Shown here: in pieces, positions 26,312 to 36,160 of the stretch | How positions within the stretch are numbered: position 1 is the stretch's first letter | Layout of the letters: every line of letters starts with the position of its first letter | Source of the DNA: Microcoleus sp. FACHB-DQ6 | GTDB lineage: Bacteria > Cyanobacteriota > Cyanobacteriia > Cyanobacteriales > Microcoleaceae | DNA: 58,472 nucleotides | NCBI GenBank assembly: GCA_014695175.1 | Contig: JACJNV010000381.1 | Coordinates: 1-58,472 of the forward strand | Direction: 5' to 3' | Program-made: the position numbers and the translations under genes | Notes under the pieces: generated by a model | Told to the model about the DNA's origin: nothing | What the model saw: the letters and a program-made list of their open reading frames with translations, nothing else | The model's database searches: none

Positions 26312-28092
26312 ATGTCTAACAATAATGATGTCGTAATTCTCAAAAGTATTCTAGAAAGAAAAAGACAGGAATTAGCAAGTACATTATCACAAGATGAGTA
26401 TTTTGAGAGATTTACTTTTGAAGAACTGTTAAAAGACTACGATCTTTCATATGATGAGTTATTGTCTAATCAGGTTGATGGAAAAGATGATGGAGGAATC
26501 GATGGTTTTTTCATGTTTCTTAACAATGAAATTCTTAATAAAGACTTGGATTTGGCAAGTATAAAAAAGAACCCATTAATAGAAGTATATTTAATCCAAG
26601 CAAAGAGTTCATCTTCGTTTGGAGAAAAACCCATAGAGACCCTTATGGCTACTATAGAAGATATATTTGATTTAGGTAAAAATATTGCCGATATTAAAGA
26701 TTTTTATAATGCACAGGTTATAGAAAAAGTCGAATTATTTAGAAAAACATACCTTGACTTAGCCATTAAACATATTCAAGTGAAAATTACCTACGTATAT
26801 GCTAGTCAAGGTGATACTGAAAATATTCATATTAAGGTCAAAAATAAAGCGGACAATCTTTGTTCTAAAACCGAAAAATTTTTTACAGGCTGTGAGGTAA
26901 AGTTTGAATTCACAGGAGCCAGAGAACTACTAAAGAATACAAGGCAAGAAAAAACTTACTCTTTAAAATTAAAATTTCTGGAAAATTACATTTCTACAGA
27001 TGAAGATAATTATGTTGTTTTGACAAGATTAGATGAATACTATAATTTTGTAACTGATGAGGGCTCTTTACGCAAATATTTATTTGAGTCAAACGTTAGA
27101 GATTACCAAGGGAATGTAGAAGTCAATATAGATATCAAAAATACCCTTGCTTCAAAAGATACTGATATAGATTTCTGGTGGTTAAACAATGGGATAACCA
27201 TATTAGCTTCAAAAGCAACTATCGCAGGTAAAACCATTACACTCGATGATGTACAAATTGTGAATGGGTTACAAACAACTAACTCGATATATGAGTATAT
27301 GAACACTCTTGCAAAGGTTGATGATAAGAGAGCTATTCTTGTAAAGATAATAGTGGCAAACAAATTAGAAGCGAGAGATAGAATCATTAAAGCAACTAAT
27401 TTTCAAACTCCCGTTCCTGCTGCTTCTTTAAGAGCTACTGAACCTATTCAGCGTGATATAGAAGATTACTTTTTAAATAAGGATTGGTTCTACGATCGCC
27501 GCAAAAATTATTACAAGAATATTGGAAAACTTCTGAAAGAATAATTAGTATTCCTTATTTAGCTCAAGCAGTTACTTCCATTGTTCATCGGGAGCCACAT
27601 ATAGCTAGAGCCCGACCAACATCAATTATTAAAGGTGATACAAATTACAGCAGAGTTTTTAATTCTTTAATTCCAATGGAAGTTTATCTCTTTTGTGCAA
27701 AATTAATGAAGAATATTGAATTGTATATAAGAACTACAGATTTTTCAGCATTAACACAAAATAATACCAGTAGCTTATTAAGTTCTGGAACAATTCGGAT
27801 TTTAATATTTCATGTTGCAATGCTTTTTACTATTAAACTATTTAATAAAGTTAATTATACACAAAGAGATGTACTTTCAATCCTGCCAATTGAATTTGAC
27901 GATCATCAGGATTTGCTTCGTTCTGTAATTCTAGAAATAACTGAATTAACTAATAGTTATTTACAAACACCGCCCCCTCTTTCCATTAATACAGTAGCTA
28001 AGCGCTCTGACTTTACTACGTTTATTATTGAGAACGTACTAATTAAGCTTGAAAGTGTTTTGCGGCAATCTCAACTAGACGAGGAAGATTAA
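26312..28092 (+). pseudogene. AIPR-family abortive-infection protein, frameshifted
   Basis: The frame from ATG 26312 encodes 410 residues of the AIPR family (phage resistance, abortive infection), with LIQAKSSSSFGEKPI, DFWWLNNGITILA, QIVNGLQTTNS and NFQTPVPAASLRA. It then stops at 27542 because a run of four A at 27526-27529 seems to lack one base. The second frame, from about 27524 to 28092, continues with TSERIISIPYLAQAV and the rest of the family's C-terminus. Restored, the product would be about 595 residues, a usual length. The sequence is AT-rich with no GCGATCGC octamer. It is either a real disruption or a sequencing error. The stop overlaps the next gene's ATG. Confidence 0.85.
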
Positions 28093-28298
28093 TGCGTTAT
28101 GCTGTTGTAATTGAAAAAGGTGAAACTAGCTACGGTGCGTATATTCCCGATTTACCTGGATGTGTAGCTGTGGCTGAAAGTTTAGAAGAGGTGAGGAATT
28201 TAATTAAAGAGGCGATCGCATTTCATATTGAAGGACTACAAGAGGATGCTTTTCCTATTCCCGAACCTGTCTCTATTTGCGAATATGTTGAAGCTTAA
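28092..28298 (+). CDS. hicB: HicB-family antitoxin-like protein
   Basis: The 68-residue protein has the HicB fold pattern: VVIEKGETSYGAYIPDLPGC, then ESLEEVRNLIKEAIAFHIEG and PIPEP. The start overlaps the AIPR stop as TAATG, so the two were translated as one unit. No HicA toxin gene is visible next to it, so it may be an orphan or serve another partner. It contains a GCGATCGC octamer at 28211-28218, unlike the AIPR gene. Confidence 0.85.
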   Translation: MRYAVVIEKGETSYGAYIPDLPGCVAVAESLEEVRNLIKEAIAFHIEGLQEDAFPIPEPVSICEYVEA

Positions 28299-28301
28299 GA
28301 A

Positions 28302-28363
28302 GGTGACGGCGGTGGAAACCGCAGCTACACAAAATTTCGTCCCAGCAGAGGGGGACTAAGAAA
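28302..28363. repeat. Dispersed CTACACAAA/GGGGGACTAAG repeat, copy 1
   Basis: The sequence GGTGGAAACCGCAGCTACAC, later GCAGAGGGGGACTAAGAAA, closely matches 42823-42877 and, inverted, 55627-55662. It lies between hicB and the tRNA gene. Confidence 0.75.
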
Positions 28364-28377
28364 GAAAATAAATTCGA

Positions 28378-28449
<72 letters not shown>

Positions 28450-28574
28450 GCAGATAATTAAGATACCATACTAATTCCAAATTGGCAACTAAATTTTTCC
28501 TAAAAATTCAGCCGCTTGTTTCCGAGTTAAACTCGACACAATGCCAAGAATACAGGCATTTGTCGAGTCTGGCA

Positions 28575-28787
28575 TCAGTTAACCACCCACCAACCCGCCG
28601 CGGGGCCGACAAACCGCACTACCACCCACCAAGCCGCCAAAAGGCCAATCCCGATCCAGCTTCCGCGACTTGTCCACTTGACAAAATCTTGGCTTTGGGT
28701 TTTCGTGATTGGCAGCCAGGGAACAATGCGTTCTTCTTTACCGTATTCGTCGCCGATCGCCTCTTTGCGACGCTTAGATTCACCCAT
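28575..28787 (-). CDS. DUF2839 family membrane protein
   Basis: The 70-residue protein is a cyanobacterial DUF2839 member. The N-terminus MGESKRRKE and the PWLPITKTQSQDFVKWTSRG stretch (about 24-42) match the family, and residues about 43-62 form one membrane helix (GIGLLAAWWVVVRF). The function is unknown. The plus-strand frame across it (28482-28808) is not real. The protein likely sits in the thylakoid or cytoplasmic membrane. Confidence 0.85.
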   Translation of the reverse strand: MGESKRRKEAIGDEYGKEERIVPWLPITKTQSQDFVKWTSRGSWIGIGLLAAWWVVVRFVGPAAGWWVVN

Positions 28788-28852
28788 AATCTTTGTCTAC
28801 TAAATTAGATTTCAACTGGATACCTAACCAAATTATACGCCAACAGGTCATC

Positions 28853-30361
28853 TCAAGCCTGCGTCAGCCAAGTCGTATCCAAATAATCAATCCTCGCAAA
28901 AGGACTCAAAGCCGCTAAAACCTGCTGTCCGTAACTGCGGTGAATCACCCGGCTGTCGAAAATCGCCACCACCCCTTGACGTTCTCGCACAGGCGCGATC
29001 GCCCGTTGCAATTCATTCAGCGCCGCCGGCAGCAAATACAACCGAAACCAATCCTTGCGCCGTTCCTTATAATAAGCCACACGCGCCGTCACCAAAGGAT
29101 TCTCCAAAGAAGGTAGCGGCAAAGTTGCGATCGCCAGCAAGTGAGGCGCCCTAAATTCCCCCTGATGTTCCCGCCAAAACTCCCACCCAGTCACCAAAAT
29201 CGCATTCTCGCCCACATCTGTTTTTTCTACCTGCACCCGAGAACCGAACTCAGAAGCCAAAATCGCCGCCAGCCGAGCCCTCAGCGGTACATCACCAACA
29301 ATCAGCACCGTTAAACCCGCCACCGACGCGCTCATCAACAGCAAAGTCCGAATTTCTTCTATTAAAACACCCTGAAATTCCGGCGTATTTGGCAGTGGCA
29401 GCCAGTTGGGAATGTACAGTTGAATTAATTCGCTTTGTCGATCGGGCGAAAACTTAACGCTCGTCAATTCTGGAAGCCCCAACATTTCCCGGAAAATCGG
29501 AGCCTTGGGTTCCACATCCACCGCCCCGCCAATCAACACCATCGGCTGATCGTCCCAAATTTTGCTCAAAACCTCAGCCACCTGAACCGGCGCGCAGTAC
29601 AGAGAAAATGACCCCGCCTCCCGATGAATTTCCGCCCACCGCAGTTTTCCGTTGGTTTCCCACCGCTGCCAAAAATTGCTCCAAGCAGCCGGAATTAGGG
29701 GGTTTGGCTCGATGGTTTCAAACAGCCCCTTCAAAATATTTTGCTCTGCAGTTTCCAGCAAATAGCACTCCTCTGGTTTCGCCGGATGCCGAAAGAAAGC
29801 CCGCGTTAGCAGTACCCGCCCTTGGAGGATTGCATCGGCTTCCAAAGGCAGAGATTGCATTAAATCATTCCAGTCAGCCGGTTGCAAACACGCCGTCAAT
29901 TGCTGGCGCGTCCAAACTTCCAAGTCATCCACACCGTCAATAATTGTCGGAATATTGCTGTGAAGTTGCGAATTCGCCGCCAAGCGAGCCGCCAGCCAAG
30001 ACTCGGGATCTGCTAGCATCAATCCTCGTCCAGTGGCATTATCGGAATAAGTCTCGATCGGCTTATCAGTTTGCAGCCACTCTTGCAAGCGCGGAATTTC
30101 CACCGCCTGCAAATGTTCCAGCAGCGGTATCGGCGCCACCAAAATCACAGGTTCCGGCCACATCAAAACCGGCATCAAATAGCTGACTCGATACCGCTGT
30201 CGGTAAGCTCCAGCCGGAAGCCCCGTTTGGATCAGAGCGCTGCGCCCCAAGCGCAAAGCCCGCGCCACGAGCCGCGCCATCGTTAAATGGTGCGGCCAGT
30301 GCGGCTCGGAGTTCGATCGCAGGAAGCGGAGCAATGAGTTGTGGACTTCTACCTCAATCAA
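28853..30361 (-). CDS. DinG-like helicase-fold protein with degenerate ATP site
   Basis: The 502-residue protein resembles cyanobacterial DinG-type DNA helicases. The C-terminus has the helicase C2 segment GVVAIFDSRVIHRSYGQQV (about 466-484). The P-loop position reads GLPAGAYR (about 47-54) instead of GxxxxGKT, and the DEAH position reads DGVD (142-145). Both ATPase motifs are therefore degenerate and catalysis is doubtful, although fold and length fit. It lies upstream of the pentapeptide genes but in the opposite-to-divergent arrangement only by chance, with all of these on the minus strand. A role in DNA metabolism is inferred. Confidence 0.72.
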   Translation of the reverse strand: MIEVEVHNSLLRFLRSNSEPHWPHHLTMARLVARALRLGRSALIQTGLPAGAYRQRYRVSYLMPVLMWPEPVILVAPIPLLEHLQAVEIPRLQEWLQTDKPIETYSDNATGRGLMLADPESWLAARLAANSQLHSNIPTIIDGVDDLEVWTRQQLTACLQPADWNDLMQSLPLEADAILQGRVLLTRAFFRHPAKPEECYLLETAEQNILKGLFETIEPNPLIPAAWSNFWQRWETNGKLRWAEIHREAGSFSLYCAPVQVAEVLSKIWDDQPMVLIGGAVDVEPKAPIFREMLGLPELTSVKFSPDRQSELIQLYIPNWLPLPNTPEFQGVLIEEIRTLLLMSASVAGLTVLIVGDVPLRARLAAILASEFGSRVQVEKTDVGENAILVTGWEFWREHQGEFRAPHLLAIATLPLPSLENPLVTARVAYYKERRKDWFRLYLLPAALNELQRAIAPVRERQGVVAIFDSRVIHRSYGQQVLAALSPFARIDYLDTTWLTQA

Positions 30362-30383
30362 TCGGTTTTAAAATTGACATTTC

Positions 30384-31913
30384 TCACTCAACATAATCAA
30401 AACTGGCCAGAAAATCAACTACTTTTTGACCGAGAGGCAAACTGAATTTACTCTCCTGATGAGTTGCACCTCCCTTCCCAAAATTTCCGTGAGAATTCAC
30501 CGTCAAACTCTCCTGTCCCGAACTAATTAAAATAGTTTGGGTAGGTGACTCAAAAAACTTTGTTTTCCGATCTACCATTGGCATAGTAGAAAGCAAATAT
30601 ATCAAGTTATTTAAATTATCCCTCGCTGCACTCAATGCTTTACACAACTGCACAATCCGTTTTTTATCCAAATTTTGACTGGCGATATTTTTGCTAACAG
30701 CCACAATATTTTCCTGAGTTTGTACAGCATCCTTAAAAGGAACAATCGCTAAAAAAGCTGCTGCCAATAAATGCTCGTCGCCATCAAATTTAAAAGTGAG
30801 AATTGTCCGGCGGTAGCCAACTTCAATATTGGGAGGACAGCTCATTGCATGGTAATGCTGAGCTATTTCGCTGTAAGCGGTTGCTAAAAAGATGTTTGCT
30901 GAGTGATCTAAAAGTGCATCAACCACAATTCGCACTAACCCGGGCGTGCGATTTAAAAATTTTCTCGATTCTGACGGCGAATTAAATTGTTGAATCTGAG
31001 TGAGATCGCCGGCCGAGCTGATGTCAACCCACTGGCAAGTAATATCATCTGCGATGATGCCAAATCGGGGAACCAAATACAGTTTTGCCCCAGTTAAATT
31101 GGCTCCCCTCAAATCAGCGCCCACCCAATCTGCATTAATCAAATTAGTTTCAGTCAAATCAGCGTGAACCAAACTAGCATTTGCTAAATTAGTATTTCTT
31201 AAATCTGCTCCGTTGAGGTTGGCTCCGCTGAATTTAGAATCGCTCAGATCGGCACCGTTGAGGTTAGCTCCGCTCAAATCAGCCCATTTGAGATTAGCTC
31301 CGCTCAAATCGGCACCGCTGAGATTCACCTGCTGCAAAGAAGCTTGTCTCATATCGGCATTGCTTAAATTGACGCCGCTAAGTTCTGCTTTCGCCAAATC
31401 CGCGCCGTGCAAGTTAGCTCCTTGAAAGTTAGCTGAAGAAGCCGAAGCACCTCTGAGATTAGCACCCGAAAGATTAGCACCGGAAAGATTTGCTTCCGTC
31501 AGTTTTACCTCTCTTAAATCTGCTTCAGTCAGGTTTGCGCCGGTGAAGTTAGTTTTGCTGAGTTCGCAGCGGACTAATTCGCTTCTAATCAGGGATGCTC
31601 CGATTAATTGAGCTCCACTTAAATCAGCTCTCACTAAGTTTGCTACGTTGATAGTAGCCCCGTTTAAGATTGCCCGCGAAAGATTAGTGCTACTGAGTCT
31701 CGCCACATTCAGGTTAGCTTCGCTCAAGTTAGCGTCGCTCAAGTTAGCGCCGCTGAGGTTGGTTACAAATAAGCTAGCCCGCCTTAAAATTGATTGGCTG
31801 AGGTTGATGCGGCTGAGATTAGCTTCATTCAGGTTGATTCCTGTGAAATCTCTGTCACCTTCTGTGTATCTCTTGACGAGTGCAAATCGTTTGAGCAGTT
31901 CTTCAGCTTGCAT
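30384..31913 (-). CDS. Pentapeptide-repeat protein C (third of three paralogues)
   Basis: The 509-residue protein starts with the shared motif MQAEELLKRF and EGDRDFTGINLNEANLSRI. About 50 pentapeptide repeats of the A(N/D)LSx type (about residues 20-280) form a right-handed quadrilateral beta-helix. A shared C-terminal region (about 285-509) follows, with ITCQWVDIS, IEVGYRRTILTFK and SPTQTILISS. The same C-terminal domain occurs in the two upstream paralogues. Gaps of 81 bp and 96 bp and the same strand suggest one operon. The role is unknown. Confidence 0.85.
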   Translation of the reverse strand: MQAEELLKRFALVKRYTEGDRDFTGINLNEANLSRINLSQSILRRASLFVTNLSGANLSDANLSEANLNVARLSSTNLSRAILNGATINVANLVRADLSGAQLIGASLIRSELVRCELSKTNFTGANLTEADLREVKLTEANLSGANLSGANLRGASASSANFQGANLHGADLAKAELSGVNLSNADMRQASLQQVNLSGADLSGANLKWADLSGANLNGADLSDSKFSGANLNGADLRNTNLANASLVHADLTETNLINADWVGADLRGANLTGAKLYLVPRFGIIADDITCQWVDISSAGDLTQIQQFNSPSESRKFLNRTPGLVRIVVDALLDHSANIFLATAYSEIAQHYHAMSCPPNIEVGYRRTILTFKFDGDEHLLAAAFLAIVPFKDAVQTQENIVAVSKNIASQNLDKKRIVQLCKALSAARDNLNNLIYLLSTMPMVDRKTKFFESPTQTILISSGQESLTVNSHGNFGKGGATHQESKFSLPLGQKVVDFLASFDYVE

Positions 31914-31993
31914 TTTTTTTACTTGAATGAAATGGCAATTTGCTAACTTTTATATGGCATGAATAGAAATGATATCAAATTAATTTATAGTAT

Positions 31994-33556
31994 TTACTCA
32001 CCGAGCTGATAAAAGCTTTTGACAAACTCAATGACCGTATTTAGCGGCGGCGTGGTAAATCTTTGGGCTTTAATTCCAGGACTGATAGACGTTTTGTTGA
32101 CTCCGGGCAAATTTGTCAAGTTTCTGCCAAAATCTGGGTGATAGTGAATCATCAAAGTTTCGGCGCTGGAGTTAGCCAGTACAGTTTGGGTAGGCGATTG
32201 GAAAAAACTTGACATCGGTTCGCGATCGAGGCGAATCGGCTGAATTTTCATTTCCCCTATTTTTCTCATTGCTTTGGTCAGGGCTACGTTTAATTGCACT
32301 ACCATATTTGAGACTCTGACGCCCAGATTATTACCACTTTGGGGTTGAATCATCTTGATCAGAGTAATCAAATTTTTCTGAGTAAATGCTGCATCACTAA
32401 AGGGAATAATCGCAACGAAAGCTGTGGGAAATAGTTCCTCGTCCTGCTCTATTTTAAATGATATGATTGTGCGTCTGGAATTAACTTCGATACTGGGAGG
32501 ATGGCTCAAACCAGGGTATTGACGGGCAATTTGGCGGTAGGTAGCTGCCAGGACAAAGTTAGCATCGGGGTCGAGGGGTCGATCGACAATAATTTGAACT
32601 GTCGGTGGTGTAGCATTGAAAAACCTTTGAGATTCTTCTGGGGTAAAGCGCTGAATGTGGCTGCGATCGCCGTTAGGACTGAGGTCAACCCAATCGCAGG
32701 TAATGTCATCTGCTTTGACATCAAACCTAGACACCGCGTAAATTTTTGCCCCCGTCAGGGCCGCCCCCGTCAAATCTGCGCCCACCCAATCAGCGTGAAT
32801 CAAATTCGCTTGAGTCAAATCCGCGTGTACCAGAGTAGCGTTCAACAGATTGACATTGCTCAAATTTGCCCCGTACAAGTTGGCCCCGCTCAATCTCGCT
32901 TCATCGAGGTCAGCACCGCTCAGGTTCGCTCCGCTGAGGTCAGCCCACCGGAGATTAGCGCCTCGCAAGTCAGCGCCACTGAGGTTTGCCTGAGACAGAT
33001 TAGCTTGTCTGAGTTCGGCATTGCAGAGGTTGACTCCTCGCAAGTCTGCCCTGCTGAGGTCGGCTCTGTGCAAGTTGGCCCGTTCCAAGTTGGCCGCTAT
33101 TAGGGAAGCGCCTCTCAGGTGAGCCCCGCTGAGGTCGGCTTGCTCTAGATTGGCTTCTCTGAGGGTTGCTTCTCTCAAATCTGCTTCGCTGAGATTTGCA
33201 CCGGTCAAGTTTGCACTGCTGAGGTCGGCTCTGATCAGTTCGGATCTGATCATTGTAGCTTCGACGAGTTGGGCTTCTCTGAGGTCGGCTCGAATCAAGT
33301 TTGCCACGTTGAGGATAGCGCCGCTGAGGTTGGCTTTGTAGAGATTGGCACCGCTGAGTCTGGCAACATTGAGTTTGGCTTTTCTCATGTTGGCGTTGGA
33401 CAAATTGGTGCCACTCATGTTAGTCAGGCTCAAGATTGCCTCACTGAAATTAGCCCCGCTGAGATCGATCCTGCTGAGATTTGCCTCGCAAAGCAGGATG
33501 GCAGTAAAGTCTCTTTCTCCTGCGGCATATTTGGTGATGAGTTCTTGGGCATCCAT
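31994..33556 (-). CDS. Pentapeptide-repeat protein B
   Basis: From the ATG at 33556 the 520-residue product starts MDAQELITKYAAGERDFTA, matching the N-termini of its two paralogues; the longer frame from 33607 adds 17 residues not shared by them. Pentapeptide repeats (about 20-285) and the C-terminal domain (ITCDWVDLSPNGD, IEVNSRRTIISFK, SPTQTVLAN) follow. It lies between the paralogues at 30384 and 33653. A long opposite-strand frame is a shadow of the repeat composition. Confidence 0.85.
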   Translation of the reverse strand: MDAQELITKYAAGERDFTAILLCEANLSRIDLSGANFSEAILSLTNMSGTNLSNANMRKAKLNVARLSGANLYKANLSGAILNVANLIRADLREAQLVEATMIRSELIRADLSSANLTGANLSEADLREATLREANLEQADLSGAHLRGASLIAANLERANLHRADLSRADLRGVNLCNAELRQANLSQANLSGADLRGANLRWADLSGANLSGADLDEARLSGANLYGANLSNVNLLNATLVHADLTQANLIHADWVGADLTGAALTGAKIYAVSRFDVKADDITCDWVDLSPNGDRSHIQRFTPEESQRFFNATPPTVQIIVDRPLDPDANFVLAATYRQIARQYPGLSHPPSIEVNSRRTIISFKIEQDEELFPTAFVAIIPFSDAAFTQKNLITLIKMIQPQSGNNLGVRVSNMVVQLNVALTKAMRKIGEMKIQPIRLDREPMSSFFQSPTQTVLANSSAETLMIHYHPDFGRNLTNLPGVNKTSISPGIKAQRFTTPPLNTVIEFVKSFYQLGE

Positions 33557-33652
33557 GCTTTTCAATTTCCCTGATGTGTTAGCTAGAACAAAGCTTTGTT
33601 GTGCCAACCTTTAAACTAGAATAAGCATTTTTTGTAACTTGATGCAATATGC

Positions 33653-35215
33653 CTAGACATCTATATTGTGGAAGCCTTTTATAAAATCCAAAATGCTAGT
33701 GATATTAGCTTGACCTAATTTTGTGCTTTCGGCTAACTTACCCGAGGTTGAGTTGCTCGGCTCGTATTTTTTAATCAGGCGCTTGCCGAAGCCTGGGTGG
33801 TGATATACGCTGAGTCTTTGGTCGCGCGAATTAATTAAGATCATCTGTGTAGGAATCTGAAAAAAATTGATGCTTTCGCCGATTTTTGGAAAAGAACTGG
33901 AAATTTTGATTTGGTCTACTTTGCTAATAGCTTGGTTGAGAGCTTTGCTGCATAACTGGACGTGTTTAGATTCTTTGACGTTAAGCTTGCCTGCATCGTG
34001 AGATTGAATCATTTTCATCAAAGCGATCAGGTTTTTTTGAGTGATGGCGGCGTCGTTAAAAGGAATGATGGCAACGTAAGCGGTGGCAAATAATTTATCG
34101 TCGCTGTCCATTTTAAAGGCGAGTACGGTGCGCCTGGAGCTGACTTCGATCGTGGGAGGCTGACTTAAACTCGGGTATTGTTGGGCAATTTGGTAATAAG
34201 TTGCAGCTAGGGCAAAATGAGCGCCTTGATCTAAGGGCGAGTCAATCACAATCCGAACTGTGGGCAAGGTTTCGTGAAAAAATTCGTGGGTTCCTCCGGA
34301 GTTCAACCAGTAAATTTGGCTGTGGTCGCCGTTGGGGCTCAGATCGACCCACTTGCAGGTCATGCCTTCGGTTTTGATGCCTAGCCGCGAAACTGCGTGG
34401 AGTTTGGCTCCGGTTAAGGTGGCTCCGGTTAAGTCGGCTCCAATCCAGTCGGCGCGGATCAGATAGGCATTTGTCAGGTCGGCGTGAACTAAACTGGCAT
34501 TTGACAGGTCGGCGTGACAGAGGTCGGCTCGGCTGAGGTCGGCACCGCTCAATTTGGCTTCGCTCAGGTCGGCCCAGCGGAGATTGCAGCCGCTGAGGAT
34601 TGCCCAGCGCAAATTGACGCCGCTGAGGTCGGCGCCGCTGAGTACGGCTTGAGTCAGGTTGGCTTGTCTCAGTTCTGTGCCTCGCAAGTCTGCGCCGCTG
34701 AGGTCGGCTCGGCTGAGGTCGGCGCCTTGGAGGTTGGCTTGTTCGAGGTTGGCTTCTGTCAAGCACGCGCCACTGAGATGAGCGCCTCGAAGGTTGGCTT
34801 GAGCGAGGTTGGCTCCTCGAAGGGTCGCTTCGGTGAGGGTGGCGCCGCTGAGGTTTGCGCCGCTGAGGTTTGCGCCGCTGAGTTCGGCTCGAATGAGTTC
34901 GGCTCTGATCAGTTTCGCTCCTATCAGTATGGCTTTTTTGAGGTCAACTCGCACTAGGTAAGCGACGTTGAGGTCGGCGTCGGTGAGGTCGGCGCCGCCT
35001 AGATGGGCGCCACTGAGTCTGGCAATGTTGAGTTTGGCACCGATGAGGTTGGTTTTGCTGAGGTTGGCTCCGCTCAGGTTTGCTACACTCAGATTCGCAC
35101 CCTTGAGGTTGGCTCCGCTCAAGTTGACGCCGCTGAGGTTGGCCTCAGTCAGGTTGATTCCGGCAAAGTTTCTTTCTCCGGCGGCATATTTTTTCAGGAG
35201 TTCCTCGACTGTCAT
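33653..35215 (-). CDS. Pentapeptide-repeat protein A (first of three)
   Basis: The 520-residue product opens MTVEELLKKYAAGERNFAGI. Pentapeptide repeats run from about residue 20 to 285; the C-terminal region has MTCKWVDLSPNGDHSQIY, IEVSSRRTVLAFK and FFQIPTQMILINS. It is the first gene of the cluster, and its ATG lies only 38 bp from the divergent tyrA ATG at 35254. Conserved position and order support a gene-family expansion by tandem duplication. Possible activities such as DNA mimicry or antirestriction are not supported by a specific motif. Confidence 0.85.
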   Translation of the reverse strand: MTVEELLKKYAAGERNFAGINLTEANLSGVNLSGANLKGANLSVANLSGANLSKTNLIGAKLNIARLSGAHLGGADLTDADLNVAYLVRVDLKKAILIGAKLIRAELIRAELSGANLSGANLSGATLTEATLRGANLAQANLRGAHLSGACLTEANLEQANLQGADLSRADLSGADLRGTELRQANLTQAVLSGADLSGVNLRWAILSGCNLRWADLSEAKLSGADLSRADLCHADLSNASLVHADLTNAYLIRADWIGADLTGATLTGAKLHAVSRLGIKTEGMTCKWVDLSPNGDHSQIYWLNSGGTHEFFHETLPTVRIVIDSPLDQGAHFALAATYYQIAQQYPSLSQPPTIEVSSRRTVLAFKMDSDDKLFATAYVAIIPFNDAAITQKNLIALMKMIQSHDAGKLNVKESKHVQLCSKALNQAISKVDQIKISSSFPKIGESINFFQIPTQMILINSRDQRLSVYHHPGFGKRLIKKYEPSNSTSGKLAESTKLGQANITSILDFIKGFHNIDV

Positions 35216-35253
35216 GGGGGCGGCACCGTATCAAATATCCCCATTTTATTGCT

Positions 35254-36093
35254 ATGAATATCGGTATTGTAGGACTGGGTTTAATTGGCGGCTCGATCGG
35301 GCTGGATTTGCGATCGCGCGGGTTTAATGTTTTTGGGGTTTCCAGTCGGCTGCAGACTTGCTCTCGGGCGCAAGCTCGCGGTGTTGTCAATGAAGCCAGC
35401 ATACACCTGTCTCTAATGGCAGCAGCCGATGTAGTTTTTATTTGCACGCCGATCGGCTCGATCGAGCCGATCGTCCGAGAGTTGGTGCCCTATCTTTCCC
35501 GGGATACTATTGTAACGGATGTCGGTTCCGTAAAAACACCCATAGTGCAGGCTGTGTCTTCTCTGTGGCCGAACTTTGTCGGGGGACACCCGATGGCGGG
35601 GACTGCTGAAAGCGGAATCGAGGCGGCGGTGCCGGATTTGTTTGTCGGGCGGCCTTACGTGGTGACGCCGACTCCCCAGACGCCGGCGCTTGCGGTGGAT
35701 AAGGTTGAGGAAATTGCGCGGTTGCTGGGTGCGTCGGTTTACCGATGTGAGCCGGAAGAACACGATCGAGCTGTGGCTTGGATTTCTCATTTGCCGATCG
35801 TGGCGAGCGCGACGCTGGTTGCTGCGTGCGATCGAGAGGGCGATCGGGATATTGTTACTTTAGCCCAACATTTGGCGAGTTCGGGTTTTCGGGACACGAG
35901 CCGCGTTGGCGGCGGCAATCCCGAGCTGGGAGTAATGGTGGCAAAGTACAATCGAGAGGAATTGTTGCGATCGCTCTCTATTTACCGCGACAGTCTCGAC
36001 GAGTTCATCAGCGATATTGAAGCCGAAAATTGGCAAGATCTAGAACAAAAGCTGAAACTGACTCAAAAAGCGAGAGAGAATTACAACTTATGA
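35254..36093 (+). CDS. tyrA: Prephenate/arogenate dehydrogenase
   Basis: The 279-residue protein is TyrA, acting in tyrosine synthesis. The NADP-type loop is GLGLIGGSIG at 6-15; ICTPIGSIEPIV, TDVGSVKTPI, GGHPMAGTAESG and AWISHLPI follow, the His in this last block being the catalytic-type residue. In cyanobacteria TyrA usually prefers arogenate; the sequence does not settle that. The ATG at 35254 is 38 bp from the divergent pentapeptide gene. Confidence 0.95.
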   Translation: MNIGIVGLGLIGGSIGLDLRSRGFNVFGVSSRLQTCSRAQARGVVNEASIHLSLMAAADVVFICTPIGSIEPIVRELVPYLSRDTIVTDVGSVKTPIVQAVSSLWPNFVGGHPMAGTAESGIEAAVPDLFVGRPYVVTPTPQTPALAVDKVEEIARLLGASVYRCEPEEHDRAVAWISHLPIVASATLVAACDREGDRDIVTLAQHLASSGFRDTSRVGGGNPELGVMVAKYNREELLRSLSIYRDSLDEFISDIEAENWQDLEQKLKLTQKARENYNL

Positions 36094-36160
36094 GCCAAAA
36101 ATTACTTAAAACGGTTCCCGTCTAGATTATGATTTGTGGACGCCTATATATTGAGTTTCA

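Noticed and set aside
27520-27545. Programmed -1 frameshift in the AIPR gene
   Set aside because: The site reads GGA AAA CTT in the zero frame and does not form an XXXYYYZ slippery heptamer; a lost A fits better.
28482-28808. Plus-strand frame of 108 codons
   Set aside because: It covers the DUF2839 gene, which has the recognised sequence on the minus strand.
32501-33574. Plus-strand frames opposite the pentapeptide genes
   Set aside because: Repeated A(N/D)LSx codons give open opposite frames; no ribosome site or family resemblance.
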